NCBI GenBank assembly: GCA_963820055.1
Contig: CAWFYJ010000003.1
Coordinates: 744,001 to 808,000 of the forward strand
Direction: 5' to 3'
DNA length: 64,000 nt
DNA from: RHKX01 sp963820055
GTDB taxonomy: Bacteria; Actinomycetota; Thermoleophilia; Solirubrobacterales; 70-9
The notes under the pieces are model-generated. The model had not been told where the DNA came from. It did not search any database and saw only the letters and a list, made by a program, of their open reading frames with translations. The translations under genes and the position numbers were made by a program. Below, piece after piece: positions 1 through 10,838 of the stretch (position 1 is the first letter of the stretch; every line of letters begins with the position of its first letter).

Positions 1-1413
1 GTCGCTGTTCGGCCAGGCGGGCTGCACGAACGGGTTGGAGGCGTCGGGTGCGGGCGCCGAACCGGCACCGGGGCAGCGGGTGATCGGGTTGAGGAAGTAG
101 GGCGGGTTCGGCTGCGTCGGGAACTGCACCTTGTTCGCCGGGGTCGGGGTGATGTTGCCCACGGAGACGCCCGCGACCGGAGCGTCGAAGGGGTTCGCGG
201 CTGCGGGCTGGAGGCGCAGGTAGTGGCCGTTGCCGTCGTAGTACGCCATCGTCTCCCCGAACTTCGCCAGGAAGGCGAGCAGATCGGGCGTGTAGGGACG
301 GAAGAAGGTCAGATCCGGCACCGAGTCGTCGAGCGCCTGCGAGGCGTCCGGAAGCGCCCGCTTGCCCTTCTTCTTCGTCGTCGGCAGCTCGTTCAGGGTG
401 TCGGCGAGGTCGTTGTTGGCGCCGGGCAGCTTGGCGATGTCGGCGAGCTTCGAGAAGACCGGCGTGCTCTCGTTGGCGACGAGGGCGGTCTTGCGGAGGA
501 ACGGCGCGAGGTTCTTGGTCGCCGGATACGACGCCTGGACCAGCGGATCGAGGTCGTCGAGGGTCGCCCGCAGGTTGACCTGCGTCGTGTTCAGCTGGCG
601 CAGCGTCTCCGGGAAGGCGGCCAGCGAGCGGTCGAGGTCCTCGTTGCGGCTCGAGATCGCACCGAGCGTCTGGTTCGCGGTGACGATCAGCGAGGAGAGG
701 TCGTCCTGTCGGTCGGCCAGGGCGCCGAAGGTCTGCGATCCCGAGACGAGGAACCGCGAAAGAGCCGCGGAATCGCTCGAGAGCTCGGTGAAGAGCTGCG
801 TGGAGGTGCTGAGGGCCGGGTTGAGGAACTTGTAGGCGCGGTTGGCGAGCTCGCCCTTGCCGGCGTAGACGGTGGCGTTGCCCTGGATGAACTTCTGGAG
901 AGCGGCGCGCTGCTTGGGACGGAAGATGTTGAAGAGCTGGTCGATGTCGACCGGAGATGTGGTGTCGTCGCCCGTGATCGTCGAGTTGGGCTCGATCTCG
1001 GGCCCGTTGTTGGGGCCCATCGTCAGCGAGATGTAGCGGTTCGCGACGCCGGAGAGCGAGGTCGTGCGGATCAGGGCGGTCGTGCCCTCGCGGAGCGGCT
1101 CGTCCATGGTCACGTCGACTGCGGCCTGGTTGTCGTCGGTCAGGTCGATCGAGTTGATCGTGCCGACGCGCTGCCCGGCGACGAGCACCTCGTTGCCGGG
1201 CACGAGCTGGCCGCCGGTCTGGAAGAGGAAGGTGTAGGCGTAGCCACCACCGCCGCCGAACAGCAGGACGACGACGACCGCGAACGCGATCAGCACCGCG
1301 GCCACCGCGGCGATTCGAGCTGGAGTCGAAGCCCCCCTCTGCCCATGCGTATTCAGGAAAGAAGACTCTGGCTGCGTGGTGACGCGCCGGTCCTCCCCAC
1401 GTTTACTTGTCAA
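1..1413 (-). CDS. MCE-family (MlaD domain) protein, C-terminus cut by window edge
   Basis: The reading frame is open from the window edge to about 1413 and gives at least 471 residues. A cytosolic stretch of about 36 residues is followed by one membrane segment (residues 37-55) and the MlaD/MCE fold, with GGQLVPGNEVLVAGQRVGTI near its start. A long helical region and a Pro-rich tail follow, as in actinobacterial Mce proteins, which act as periplasmic substrate-binding parts of lipid importers. No ATG fits the frame; a TTG at 1413 with AGAGG eight bases upstream is the best start. The usual yrbE and further mce genes would lie beyond position 1. The family call is firm; the lipid substrate cannot be told. 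Confidence 0.85.
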   Translation of the reverse strand, partial: MTSKRGEDRRVTTQPESSFLNTHGQRGASTPARIAAVAAVLIAFAVVVVLLFGGGGGYAYTFLFQTGGQLVPGNEVLVAGQRVGTINSIDLTDDNQAAVDVTMDEPLREGTTALIRTTSLSGVANRYISLTMGPNNGPEIEPNSTITGDDTTSPVDIDQLFNIFRPKQRAALQKFIQGNATVYAGKGELANRAYKFLNPALSTSTQLFTELSSDSAALSRFLVSGSQTFGALADRQDDLSSLIVTANQTLGAISSRNEDLDRSLAAFPETLRQLNTTQVNLRATLDDLDPLVQASYPATKNLAPFLRKTALVANESTPVFSKLADIAKLPGANNDLADTLNELPTTKKKGKRALPDASQALDDSVPDLTFFRPYTPDLLAFLAKFGETMAYYDGNGHYLRLQPAAANPFDAPVAGVSVGNITPTPANKVQFPTQPNPPYFLNPITRCPGAGSAPAPDASNPFVQPAWPNSD

Positions 1414-1519
1414 CGCTTGGGCCTCTCTCGCTCTCCTGACAACCCCCGGAACGGGCAGCCTATCGGGACGGGGGGCGTCTAGCCACCTGCAACCGGCGAG
1501 CGGCCTGGACGAAAAGGCA

Positions 1520-2068
1520 CTATTGATCGGCGGCGAAGAGCTGCCGCGCGGTGACCCGGCCGGCCTCGAGGACCTCGGTGTGGTCCCGCTCCGGATCCGA
1601 AAGCGCCTGGACCGCGAGCCCGTCGGCGATCGCGAATAGATACGACACGGTTGCGTCGGCGCCGAACCGCAGGGAGATCACGCCCTCGGCGTCCTTCTCC
1701 TCGAGGGCCCGCGCGACGTGGTCGCGGGACTTGCTGAAGAGCGCCCCGACCTCACGGCCGATCTCCTCGTTGCGGCGGCCGGCGGCGAACAGCTCGAAGA
1801 GGACGACGAAGAAGCCGGGATCGTTGTCGATCAGGTCCATCAGGCTCGAGACGAGGACATCGAGGACGCCGTCGACGTCGGCGGCCGCATGGAGCGGTGC
1901 GTCGAGCCGCTGGACCCGGTTCTCGCTGTCGCGGCGGACCACCTCGACGAGCAGCCGCTCCTTCGTCCCGAAGTAGTAGTGGAGGAGCCCCCGACTGACG
2001 CCGGCCTGGGATGCGACGTGCTCGAAGGTGGCTCCGGCGATCCCGCGATTGGCGACCGCCTCGCGCAT
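1520..2068 (-). CDS. TetR/AcrR family transcriptional regulator
   Basis: The protein has the TetR N-terminal DNA-binding domain (helix-turn-helix with VASQAGVSRGLLHYYFGTKERLL) and a helical ligand-binding C-terminal half, with about 182 residues from the ATG at 2068. That ATG falls inside the first helix of the domain. The upstream codons (GRIVDAMREAVANRG) continue the fold, so the true start is probably earlier. The only in-frame upstream candidates are CTG codons, including one at 2152 that overlaps the stop of the preceding gene. It lies just upstream of and on the same strand as the MCE gene, so it may control lipid uptake; that is inference. Confidence 0.85.
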   Translation of the reverse strand: MREAVANRGIAGATFEHVASQAGVSRGLLHYYFGTKERLLVEVVRRDSENRVQRLDAPLHAAADVDGVLDVLVSSLMDLIDNDPGFFVVLFELFAAGRRNEEIGREVGALFSKSRDHVARALEEKDAEGVISLRFGADATVSYLFAIADGLAVQALSDPERDHTEVLEAGRVTARQLFAADQ

Positions 2069-2148
2069 CGCGTCGACGATGCGACCAGCGCTGTCGCCGC
2101 TCAGCTCCCGGGTCGCCAGCTTCCCGGCCCCTTTCCGTGCCGCTGTGG

Positions 2149-2583
2149 TCAGCTCGAAGGGGTCGGCGGGGCGGTCGTCGAGCTGTACTCGAACTCCTCC
2201 TCGGCGCCGAAGAGCTGGTCGAGCACGGACTTGCGGAGGTCCTCGCTGAGGGCGATCGCAAGCACGGCGCCGATGAAGGCGATGACGAGCAGCTTCAGGA
2301 ACGGATGGCCGCTCTTGGCGACCTTCTCCGGCTCGCGCAGCGCCTCGGAGGCGGCCCGCAGCGATTCGCTGGCGCTCTTCAGATCCTTCTGGAGCTTCTT
2401 GTCGTCGAGCAGCGCCGACGGCTTCTTGGCGCCGGACGCACGGGCGTACGCGTCGCGGCCGGCCTCGTAGGCGTCACGCAGGTTGTCGCGCAGCTCCTCG
2501 TCCTCGATCAGACGCTGGACGTAGGGGCGCGCCGTTCCGTACGCGCTGCTCGCAGTGTCCTTCGCCTTGCTCTTGGTCGACAT
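2149..2583 (-). CDS. Small membrane-anchored hypothetical protein with helical N-terminus
   Basis: The start is placed at the ATG at 2583 because a strong ribosome site (GAGAGGAGCT) lies just upstream; the longer frame to 2634 lacks one. The 144-residue protein has a charged helical region rich in Lys, Glu and Ala, one membrane segment near residues 95-115 (FLKLLVIAFIGAVLAIAL), and a short acidic, Ser/Thr/Pro-rich tail. It resembles the YtxH-like or DUF883-like small membrane proteins of actinobacteria in layout, but I do not recognise the exact family. It overlaps the possible upstream start of the TetR gene. Confidence 0.7.
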   Translation of the reverse strand: MSTKSKAKDTASSAYGTARPYVQRLIEDEELRDNLRDAYEAGRDAYARASGAKKPSALLDDKKLQKDLKSASESLRAASEALREPEKVAKSGHPFLKLLVIAFIGAVLAIALSEDLRKSVLDQLFGAEEEFEYSSTTAPPTPSS

Positions 2584-2664
2584 CGATAGCTCCTCTCGGT
2601 TCCCAGTGCAGTTCCCGGCCAGCATATCCCTCAAACCCGGGCCGCCCCCCGCCGGTGCGAGCGG

Positions 2665-5106
<2,442 letters not shown>

Positions 5107-5122
5107 GCCCGTGGCTCCGCGC

Positions 5123-5593
5123 TCAATCGGAGGACCGCTCGATCGGCACCTGCCGGGCCGTCGACTCCGGCAGCCTGATCGGCAGCACGACCCTGAGCAG
5201 GCCGTCCTCGAAGGTTGCGCGCGCGGAGTCGGCCTCGATGTCGACGCCGAGCTCGACGGCCCGGCGGAAGCTCCCGGTCGGGATCTCGACCTGCTGGTAG
5301 GCGCGTCCCTCGGTGCGCCGGACCGGGCGCTTGCCGGAGATGACGAGCATCCGCCCGGAGACCTCGATGTTGACCGCGTCGGCGGCGACGCCGGCGAGAT
5401 CGGCGACGACGACGGCCTGCGGCCGCCGCTCCTGGCCCTCGCCTGCCGCCTCGCAGTAGTAGACGTCGACGCGCGGGTGGAAGTCGCTTCCGCGGGCGGC
5501 TGCGCGGGTCGGCACCCAGCCCTCGCCGAGCAGCTCGTCCATGTCGCGGCGCATCCGCTCGATGTTGACCAGCATGGTGCGCTGACGGGCCAT
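5123..5593 (-). CDS. Hsp20/alpha-crystallin small heat shock protein
   Basis: This is a 156-residue small heat shock protein with a central alpha-crystallin beta-sandwich: PRVDVYYCEA near residue 45, ADAVNIEVSGRMLVISGKR in the middle, and the family motif ATFEDGLLRVVLPIRLPE near the end. Such proteins bind unfolding clients without ATP. The stop lies 16 bases before lon, suggesting a fold-or-degrade unit. The gene upstream ends only about 12 bases away, so there is no room for a separate heat-shock operator here. The start could be the ATG at 5593 or the adjacent GTG at 5596. Confidence 0.93.
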   Translation of the reverse strand: MARQRTMLVNIERMRRDMDELLGEGWVPTRAAARGSDFHPRVDVYYCEAAGEGQERRPQAVVVADLAGVAADAVNIEVSGRMLVISGKRPVRRTEGRAYQQVEIPTGSFRRAVELGVDIEADSARATFEDGLLRVVLPIRLPESTARQVPIERSSD

Positions 5594-5608
5594 CACGCGG
5601 GAGACTAG

Positions 5609-6376
5609 CTAGACCTCGAAGGCCGATCCCTCCGCAGCGATCTCGACCGGGCCGGAGAAGGCCGAGCGGGCCTCGGCGAGGGCGTGGCCGGGGTCGAGCT
5701 CGTCGGAGATGTGGGTGAGGACGAGGCGGCGGACGCCGGCGCGCTCGGCGAGCTCGCCGGCCTGACGGGCGCTCATGTGCCCCTGCTCCTCGATCGGCGC
5801 GGTGTCGGGCTCGGCGAGGGTCGCCTCGGCGATCAGGACCTCCGCCCCGCCCGCCGCCGCGGTCAGACGCTCCGAGAGCCTGCCGTCGGCGCCGAACACG
5901 ATCCGGCCACCGGAGGGGGCCCGGAGCTCGATCGCGTGGGTCGGGCCGAAGTGAGGGACGGCGTGCGGGTGGACCGCGACGCCGCAGACCCCGATCTCGT
6001 CGCCCGCCTCGTACTCCTCGAGGGCGAAGGCGCGATCGATCAGGTCCTCGCCGTCCCAGGTCCCGACGAGACGCCGGAAGAACGCCTCGGCTCCGCGGGG
6101 GGCGATCAGCCGCGGCCGGTCGAGGCTGCCGGCCGAGGGGCCGACGGTGAGCGCATAGGAGAACGGGACCAGGTCGAGGACGTGGTCGCCGTGGAGATGG
6201 GAGATGACGATCGCCTCGACGTCGCGGTAGTCGCGGCGGAGCCGGAGCTTCCCGAAGACGCCGTTTCCGCAGTCGAGGAGGAACGGCCGGTCGTCGACAC
6301 CCTCGACGAGGTAGCCGCTGCAGGCGCCCCCCGCATCGGACCAGGCCGGGGACTTGCCGAGAACGGTGAGCCGCAT
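5609..6376 (-). CDS. Metallo-beta-lactamase fold hydrolase (RNase Z / phosphodiesterase-like)
   Basis: This is a 255-residue MBL-fold protein starting MRLTVLGKSPAWSDAGG. The zinc-binding signature HLHGDHVLD follows DCGNGVFGKL. Further ligands fit HAVPHFGPTHA, GADGRLS and the C-terminal LTHISDEL. This is the architecture of RNase Z-like and cyclic-nucleotide phosphodiesterase-like MBL proteins; the substrate cannot be decided from the sequence. It lies about 12 bases upstream of hsp20 on the same strand and 37 bases downstream of a small Cys-rich gene, so all four genes to lon may form one transcription unit. Confidence 0.9.
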   Translation of the reverse strand: MRLTVLGKSPAWSDAGGACSGYLVEGVDDRPFLLDCGNGVFGKLRLRRDYRDVEAIVISHLHGDHVLDLVPFSYALTVGPSAGSLDRPRLIAPRGAEAFFRRLVGTWDGEDLIDRAFALEEYEAGDEIGVCGVAVHPHAVPHFGPTHAIELRAPSGGRIVFGADGRLSERLTAAAGGAEVLIAEATLAEPDTAPIEEQGHMSARQAGELAERAGVRRLVLTHISDELDPGHALAEARSAFSGPVEIAAEGSAFEV

Positions 6377-6413
6377 GTCCGGAATCTATCCGGCGGCGGG
6401 TCCGGCGCCCGGA

Positions 6414-6680
6414 TCAGGCAGCGAGGAGCTCGGGCTCGAGGACCGCTTCGTCGGCGCCGATCAGCAGCATCGGCTGCGTCGGCGGCACAAGCCCGTGGGG
6501 GGAGTCGGGCCGGAACGTCGAGCACGGCTCGCCGAGCTCGAGCGCACACAGCATCCGCACGCCGAAGTAACAGGACTCGCAGCTCGGCTTGGCTTTCGCG
6601 CGGCGGCTGCGGCCGGTCTTCGGGGGGGCTGTGGAAGTGGGCAACTCGGTCTCCGGGTCGGTGGTGCGGGCGGCGACCAC
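6414..6680 (-). CDS. Small Cys-rich conserved hypothetical protein
   Basis: This reading frame (88 residues from a GTG at 6680) has a basic, disordered first half (TGRSRRAKAK) and then a compact Cys motif, CESCYFGVRMLCALELGEPC, followed by STFRPDSPHGLVPP. Four cysteines in C-x2-C-x8-C-x7-C spacing look like a zinc or Fe-S site. The frame stays open upstream to 6839, but that part looks random. The start has only a weak ribosome site. It lies 37 bases upstream of the MBL hydrolase. I do not know a function. Confidence 0.5.
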   Translation of the reverse strand: MVAARTTDPETELPTSTAPPKTGRSRRAKAKPSCESCYFGVRMLCALELGEPCSTFRPDSPHGLVPPTQPMLLIGADEAVLEPELLAA

Positions 6681-6892
6681 AATTGCACCCGGGTCCCGGT
6701 CGCGCACCCCGCCGAACCGCAAACAGCGCGTTTCGCCGCGATTCGGAGTTCGCCGCAAAACCCGCATTCGCGTGCGACTTCCCCGCAGTTTGGGTTCCTC
6801 TGCCGAGCAGGAATTCCGGGCGCCGCCGCGTCGGACCACCGCCGCGCGAAGATTTCGGATCGGACCGGCCGGTGGCTACAATCCGGCTCACG

Positions 6893-7519
6893 ATGTCCGC
6901 TGAGCGCACCGACCACCTGAGCGCCTCCCCTCCCCTCTTCGAGAGCCGCTTTCTCGACTTCTTCTCGCGGGTCCATCCGGCGATCCCCGGGATCATCTTC
7001 GTCCCGGTCGTCGTGATCGCGGCGTGGGCCGGCTTCGACGGCGGATACAACGCCCTCCAGGTCGGCGGCCTGTTCCTCTCCGGCCTCCTCATCTGGACGC
7101 TGAGCGAGTACTGGCTGCACCGCCTCGTCTTCCACTGGGAGCCCGACCATCCGATCGGCAGCCGCCTCCACTTCATCATGCATGGCGTTCACCACGAACA
7201 TCCGAATGACCCGCTCCGTCTCGTCATGCCCCCGGCGGTCAGCATTCCGCTCGCCGCACTGTTCCTCGGGCTCTTCGTGTTGATCTTCGGCACCCCGGCC
7301 GCCTACCCGGCATTCGCGGGGTTCATCGCCGGCTACCTCACGTACGACTACACCCACTACCACCTTCACCACCACGTTCCTCGGACCGCCGCCGGCAAGC
7401 AGCTTCGCGAGCAACACATGCGTCACCACTTTCAGGATCATCGCTACGGCTATGGAGTGTCGTCCCCACTGTGGGATTTCGTGTTCCGCACCCGGTCCGA
7501 GAAACTCAGCGACCACTGA
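6893..7519 (+). CDS. Fatty acid hydroxylase / sterol desaturase superfamily membrane protein
   Basis: The 208-residue protein starts MSAERTDHLSASP at 6893. It has four or more membrane segments and the eight-histidine di-iron signature in order: HRLVFHW, HGVHHEHP, HYHLHHHVP and HMRHHF. This matches the fatty acid 2-hydroxylase branch of the family, which uses O2 to hydroxylate lipid acyl chains in the membrane. The gene is monocistronic and divergent from the Cys-rich/MBL/hsp20/lon unit. Nothing clear is seen in the 212-base gap between them. Confidence 0.93.
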   Translation: MSAERTDHLSASPPLFESRFLDFFSRVHPAIPGIIFVPVVVIAAWAGFDGGYNALQVGGLFLSGLLIWTLSEYWLHRLVFHWEPDHPIGSRLHFIMHGVHHEHPNDPLRLVMPPAVSIPLAALFLGLFVLIFGTPAAYPAFAGFIAGYLTYDYTHYHLHHHVPRTAAGKQLREQHMRHHFQDHRYGYGVSSPLWDFVFRTRSEKLSDH

Positions 7520-7601
7520 CCACGGCTTCACATGGGGTCCATTCGTCACCTGTGTGATGTGACTCCACAACCCCGTTGCCTGTTTCCACCTACAGTGTGT
7601 G

Positions 7602-7631
7602 TTGACCGTTTCGGGAGAAACGGGGGATACA
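7602..7631 (+). promoter_or_regulatory. Candidate sigma-70-type promoter for the AT-hook/wHTH gene
   Basis: A TTGACC hexamer at 7602-7607 is followed after 17-18 bases by GGATAC/GATACA (7625-7631). It precedes a leader of about 45 bases and an AAGGAG ribosome site just before the ATG at 7676. This is the cleanest housekeeping-type promoter I can see by eye in the window. It is a pattern match only. Confidence 0.55.
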
Positions 7632-7675
7632 GGGGGAAGCGGTTGCTGTTCGAAAGCAACAACAAGGAGTCACAC

Positions 7676-8047
7676 ATGGCAGAGGACGCCAACGTTCTCG
7701 ACAAGGCAAGGTCCCTGATCGAGGAACGCCTCAAGGAACTGGATGACGAGCGCAAGCGCCTCGAGAAGGCGCTGAGCAATCTCAAGGGCGAGAGCAGGGG
7801 CCCCGGCCGGCCGCGCGGCTCGCGTTCGACCACCTCCTCCGGCAGCGGCCGCCGGCGTCGCCGCCGCCGCGGCGGCACCCGCGCCGACCACGCGCTGAAG
7901 GCAGTTCAGGAGCAGCCCGGTATCAGCGCCTCCGAGATCGCCTCGAAGCTGAAGATCAAGCCGAACTACGTCTACCGGGTCATGTCCGACCTGGTCAAGG
8001 ACGGCAAGGTCACCAAGGACGGCCGCGGCTACACCGCGGCCGCCTAG
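7676..8047 (+). CDS. Coiled-coil/AT-hook protein with C-terminal winged helix
   Basis: The start is the ATG at 7676, preceded by AAGGAG; the frame extends upstream but that part is promoter and leader. The 123-residue protein has three parts: an N-terminal coiled coil (LIEERLKELDDERKRLEKAL), a basic linker with an AT-hook core GPGRPRGS and an Arg run (RRRRRRR), and a C-terminal winged helix (GISASEIASKLKIKPNYVYRVMSDLVKDGKV). The layout suggests a small abundant DNA-binding protein, either nucleoid-associated or a regulator. I do not recognise a named family. Confidence 0.85.
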   Translation: MAEDANVLDKARSLIEERLKELDDERKRLEKALSNLKGESRGPGRPRGSRSTTSSGSGRRRRRRRGGTRADHALKAVQEQPGISASEIASKLKIKPNYVYRVMSDLVKDGKVTKDGRGYTAAA

Positions 8048-8072
8048 GACCATGGACGGTTCGCGGATCGGC

Positions 8073-9059
8073 CTAGACCAGGCCGAGTCCGCTGACCGTC
8101 TCGCGCTCGCTCTCGAGCTCGGCGACGCTGGCGTCGATCCGCTCACGCGAGAAGTCGTCGATCTCGAGCCCCTCGACGATCGAGTACTCGCCGCCCGAGC
8201 AGGTGCACGGGAAGCCGGAGACGATGCCCTCGGCGACTCCGTAGGAGCCGTCGGCGGGGACGCCCATCGAGACCCAATCGCCCTCGGGGGTTCCGAGCAC
8301 CCAGTCGTGGACGTGGTCGATGGCGGCGTTCGCCGCCGATGCGGCGCTCGAGGCGCCGCGGGCGTCGATGATCGCCGCGCCGCGCTTGGCGACGGTCGGG
8401 ATGAAGTCGTCGGTGATCCAGCCCTGATCGCCGACCTTCTCGGCGGCGTTCTCGCCGTTGACCTCGGCGTGGACGAGGTCGGGGTACTGGCTGGCGGAGT
8501 GGTTGCCCCAGACGGTCATCTTCTTGACGTCGGAGACGCTCGCGCCGAGCTTCGTCGCGAGCTGGCTCTTGGCGCGGTTGTGGTCGAGCCGCATCATCGC
8601 CGTGAACCGCTCGCGCGGGACGTCGGGAGCGTGCGAGAGCGCGATCAGCGCGTTCGTGTTCGCCGGGTTGCCGACGACGAGGACGCGGATGTCGTCCGCG
8701 GCGCCGGCGTTGATCGCCTCGCCCTGGGGCTTGAAGATGCCGCCGTTGGCCTCGAGCAGGTCGGCGCGCTCCATGCCGGGACCGCGCGGGCGGGCGCCGA
8801 CGAGGAGGCCGACGTTGCAACCGTCGAATGCGGGCTTCGGGTCATCGTGGATGTCGACGCCGGCGAGCAGCGGGAAGGCACAGTCGTCGAGCTCCATCGC
8901 GGTTCCCTCGGCGGCCTTCACGGCCTGCGGGATCTCGAGCAGGTTGAGGTGCACGGGTGTGTCCGGGCCGAGCATCTGACCGCTCGCGATGCGGAAGAGG
9001 ATCGCGTAGCCGATCTGTCCGGCGGCGCCGGTGACGGTGACCTTTACTGGGGTGCTCAC
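8073..9059 (-). CDS. mdh: Malate dehydrogenase
   Basis: This is a 328-residue NAD-dependent malate dehydrogenase that interconverts malate and oxaloacetate in the TCA cycle. It has the Rossmann motif VTGAAGQIGYAILFRI at the N-terminus, VGARPRGPGMERADLL with the mobile-loop arginines, GNPANTNA, and the catalytic His in WGNHSASQYPD. Length and motifs fit the cytosolic-type MDH found in actinobacteria. It is divergent from the DUF4242 gene, and other TCA genes (icd, sdh) follow within 10 kb but are not in the same operon. Confidence 0.97.
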   Translation of the reverse strand: MSTPVKVTVTGAAGQIGYAILFRIASGQMLGPDTPVHLNLLEIPQAVKAAEGTAMELDDCAFPLLAGVDIHDDPKPAFDGCNVGLLVGARPRGPGMERADLLEANGGIFKPQGEAINAGAADDIRVLVVGNPANTNALIALSHAPDVPRERFTAMMRLDHNRAKSQLATKLGASVSDVKKMTVWGNHSASQYPDLVHAEVNGENAAEKVGDQGWITDDFIPTVAKRGAAIIDARGASSAASAANAAIDHVHDWVLGTPEGDWVSMGVPADGSYGVAEGIVSGFPCTCSGGEYSIVEGLEIDDFSRERIDASVAELESERETVSGLGLV

Positions 9060-9252
9060 TAGTCGTTACTCCTCGGTTGTGGTGCTGATTCGAAGACCGG
9101 GCCGATCCTAGAGGTCGGGCGGGCCCGGGCGGGCGGAGGTCCCGGCCGTGCCGACGACGAAAGGCCTTGCGATTTGCCGCCTCGCCACTAGGTTAGGAAA
9201 GACCTGTCGGTGATCGACGGGAACCGCGAAGGCGGTGAAGAGAGGACGAGCT

Positions 9253-9549
9253 ATGGACACGTTCATGATCCGTAGGCGCGAGGCATGGAAGACGCCCGCC
9301 GAACTCCAGGAGGCGGCCGGACGGTCGACGTCCGTTGCCGAGGAGCAGTTCCCCGACAGCATCAGCTGGATCCGCAGCTACGTGGTCGAGGAATCCGACG
9401 GCGGACTCGGCACGGTCTGCATCTACCAGGCGAGCGATGCCGATGCGGTCCGCGCGCACGCGGACGCTGTGGGCATGCCCGCCGACGAGGTGCTCGTGGT
9501 CGCCGACACCGTGATCGTTCGGCCGGACCCGCAGGCCGCGGCGGCGTAG
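9253..9549 (+). CDS. DUF4242 family protein (nickel-binding SCO4226-like)
   Basis: This small 98-residue protein starts MDTFMIRRREAW at the ATG at 9253, with a GAGG-type site upstream. It has a ferredoxin-like alpha/beta pattern, with SISWIRSYVVEESDGGLGTVCIYQASDADAVRAHA in the middle, as in the DUF4242 family; a Streptomyces member has been reported to bind nickel. The role in the cell is unknown. It stands alone, divergent from mdh and convergent with icd, and is closed by a strong hairpin. Confidence 0.8.
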   Translation: MDTFMIRRREAWKTPAELQEAAGRSTSVAEEQFPDSISWIRSYVVEESDGGLGTVCIYQASDADAVRAHADAVGMPADEVLVVADTVIVRPDPQAAAA

Positions 9550-9552
9550 CGC

Positions 9553-9575
9553 CCGTCGCCTCGCGGAGGCGACGG
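9553..9575. terminator. Bidirectional hairpin terminator between DUF4242 gene and icd
   Basis: A perfect 10-base-pair stem (CCGTCGCCTC / GAGGCGACGG) with a three-base GCG loop fills almost the whole gap between the converging stop codons at 9549 and 9576. There is no T-run on either side. A GC-rich hairpin without a T-run is common in high-GC actinobacteria, and the position between converging genes supports a role for both. Confidence 0.6.
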
Positions 9576-10790
9576 TCAGCCGATCGCCTTCTCGAGGTTC
9601 TCGTCGATCGAGGCCAGGAACTCCTGGGTCGTCTGGTACTCCTGATCAGGGCCGATCAGGAGCGCGAGATCCTTGGTCATCTTGCCGCTCTCGACGGTCT
9701 CGACGCAGACGCGCTCGAGCGTTTCGGCGAATTCCTGGACCTCGGGTGTGCCGTCGATCCGGCCGCGGGCGCCGAGGCCGCGCGTCCAGGCGAAGATCGA
9801 AGCGATCGGGTTGGTCGAGGTCGGGTTGCCCTTCTCGTGCTCGCGGAAGTGGCGGGTGACGGTCCCGTGGGCGGCCTCGGCTTCGACGGTCTTGCCGTCG
9901 GGGGTCATCAGGACGCTCGTCATCAGGCCGAGCGAGCCGAACCCCTGGGCGACCGTGTCGGACTGGACGTCGCCGTCGTAGTTCTTGCAGGCCCAGACGT
10001 AGCCTCCCTCCCACTTCAGCGCGGCGGCGACCATGTCGTCGATGAGCCGGTGCTCGTAGGTGATGCCGGCGGCCTCGAACTCGTCCTTGAACTCGGCGTC
10101 GAACACCTCCTGGAAGAGGTCCTTGAAGCGGCCGTCGTAGCGCTTGAGGATGGTGTTCTTGGTCGAGAGGTAGACCGGGAAGCCGCGGTCGAGGCCGTAG
10201 CGCATCGACGCCCGGGCGAAGTCGCGGATCGAGTCGTCGAGGTTGTACATGCCCATCGCGATGCCGCTCGACGGGAAGTCGTAGACGTCGATCTCGATCG
10301 GCTCGCCCTCGTCCTTGGGAGTCCAGGTGAGAGTGAGCTTGCCCTCGCCGGGGATCAGCGTGTCCTCGGCGCGGTACTGGTCGCCGAAGGCGTGACGGCC
10401 GATCACGATCGGCTTCGTCCAGCCGGGCACCAGCCGCGGGACGTTCGAGATCACGATCGGTTCGCGGAAGATGACGCCGCCGAGGATGTTGCGGATCGTC
10501 CCGTTCGGCGAGCGGTACATGTCCTTGAGTCCGAACTCTTCGACCCGCGCCTCGTCGGGGGTGATCGTGGCGCACTTGACGCCGACCCCGTGCTCCTTGA
10601 TCGCGTTGGCGGCGTCGACGGTGATCTGATCCTCCGTCGCGTCGCGGCTCTCCATCCCGAGGTCGTAGTACTTCAGGTCCACGTCCACGTAGGGGAGGAT
10701 CAGCTGCTCCTTGATGAACGACCAGATGATCCTGGTCATCTCGTCGCCGTCGAGCTCGACGATCGGGTTGGAGACTTTGATCTTCGACAT
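9576..10790 (-). CDS. icd: NADP-dependent isocitrate dehydrogenase
   Basis: The start is MSKIKVSNPIVELDGDEMTR at 10790; the open frame upstream is antisense to the neighbouring gene and has no coding meaning. The 404-residue protein is the dimeric eukaryote-like type of isocitrate dehydrogenase (isocitrate to 2-oxoglutarate). It has RSPNGTIRNILGGVIFREPI with the substrate Ser and Arg, GRHAFGDQYRA, the metal-binding aspartates in YDGDVQSD, and the NADP motif AAHGTVTRHF. It is transcribed away from the aidB-like gene and closed by the hairpin at 9553-9575. Confidence 0.96.
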   Translation of the reverse strand: MSKIKVSNPIVELDGDEMTRIIWSFIKEQLILPYVDVDLKYYDLGMESRDATEDQITVDAANAIKEHGVGVKCATITPDEARVEEFGLKDMYRSPNGTIRNILGGVIFREPIVISNVPRLVPGWTKPIVIGRHAFGDQYRAEDTLIPGEGKLTLTWTPKDEGEPIEIDVYDFPSSGIAMGMYNLDDSIRDFARASMRYGLDRGFPVYLSTKNTILKRYDGRFKDLFQEVFDAEFKDEFEAAGITYEHRLIDDMVAAALKWEGGYVWACKNYDGDVQSDTVAQGFGSLGLMTSVLMTPDGKTVEAEAAHGTVTRHFREHEKGNPTSTNPIASIFAWTRGLGARGRIDGTPEVQEFAETLERVCVETVESGKMTKDLALLIGPDQEYQTTQEFLASIDENLEKAIG

Positions 10791-10838
10791 GTCGCTTCGC
10801 ACCCTAGCGAGGGTTCGGTTCTGGGATAGTTCGTGACG

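Noticed and set aside
223..1482. 419-residue open frame on the plus strand
   Set aside because: It is the complement of the MCE gene; the minus frame gives a clean membrane segment and MlaD domain.
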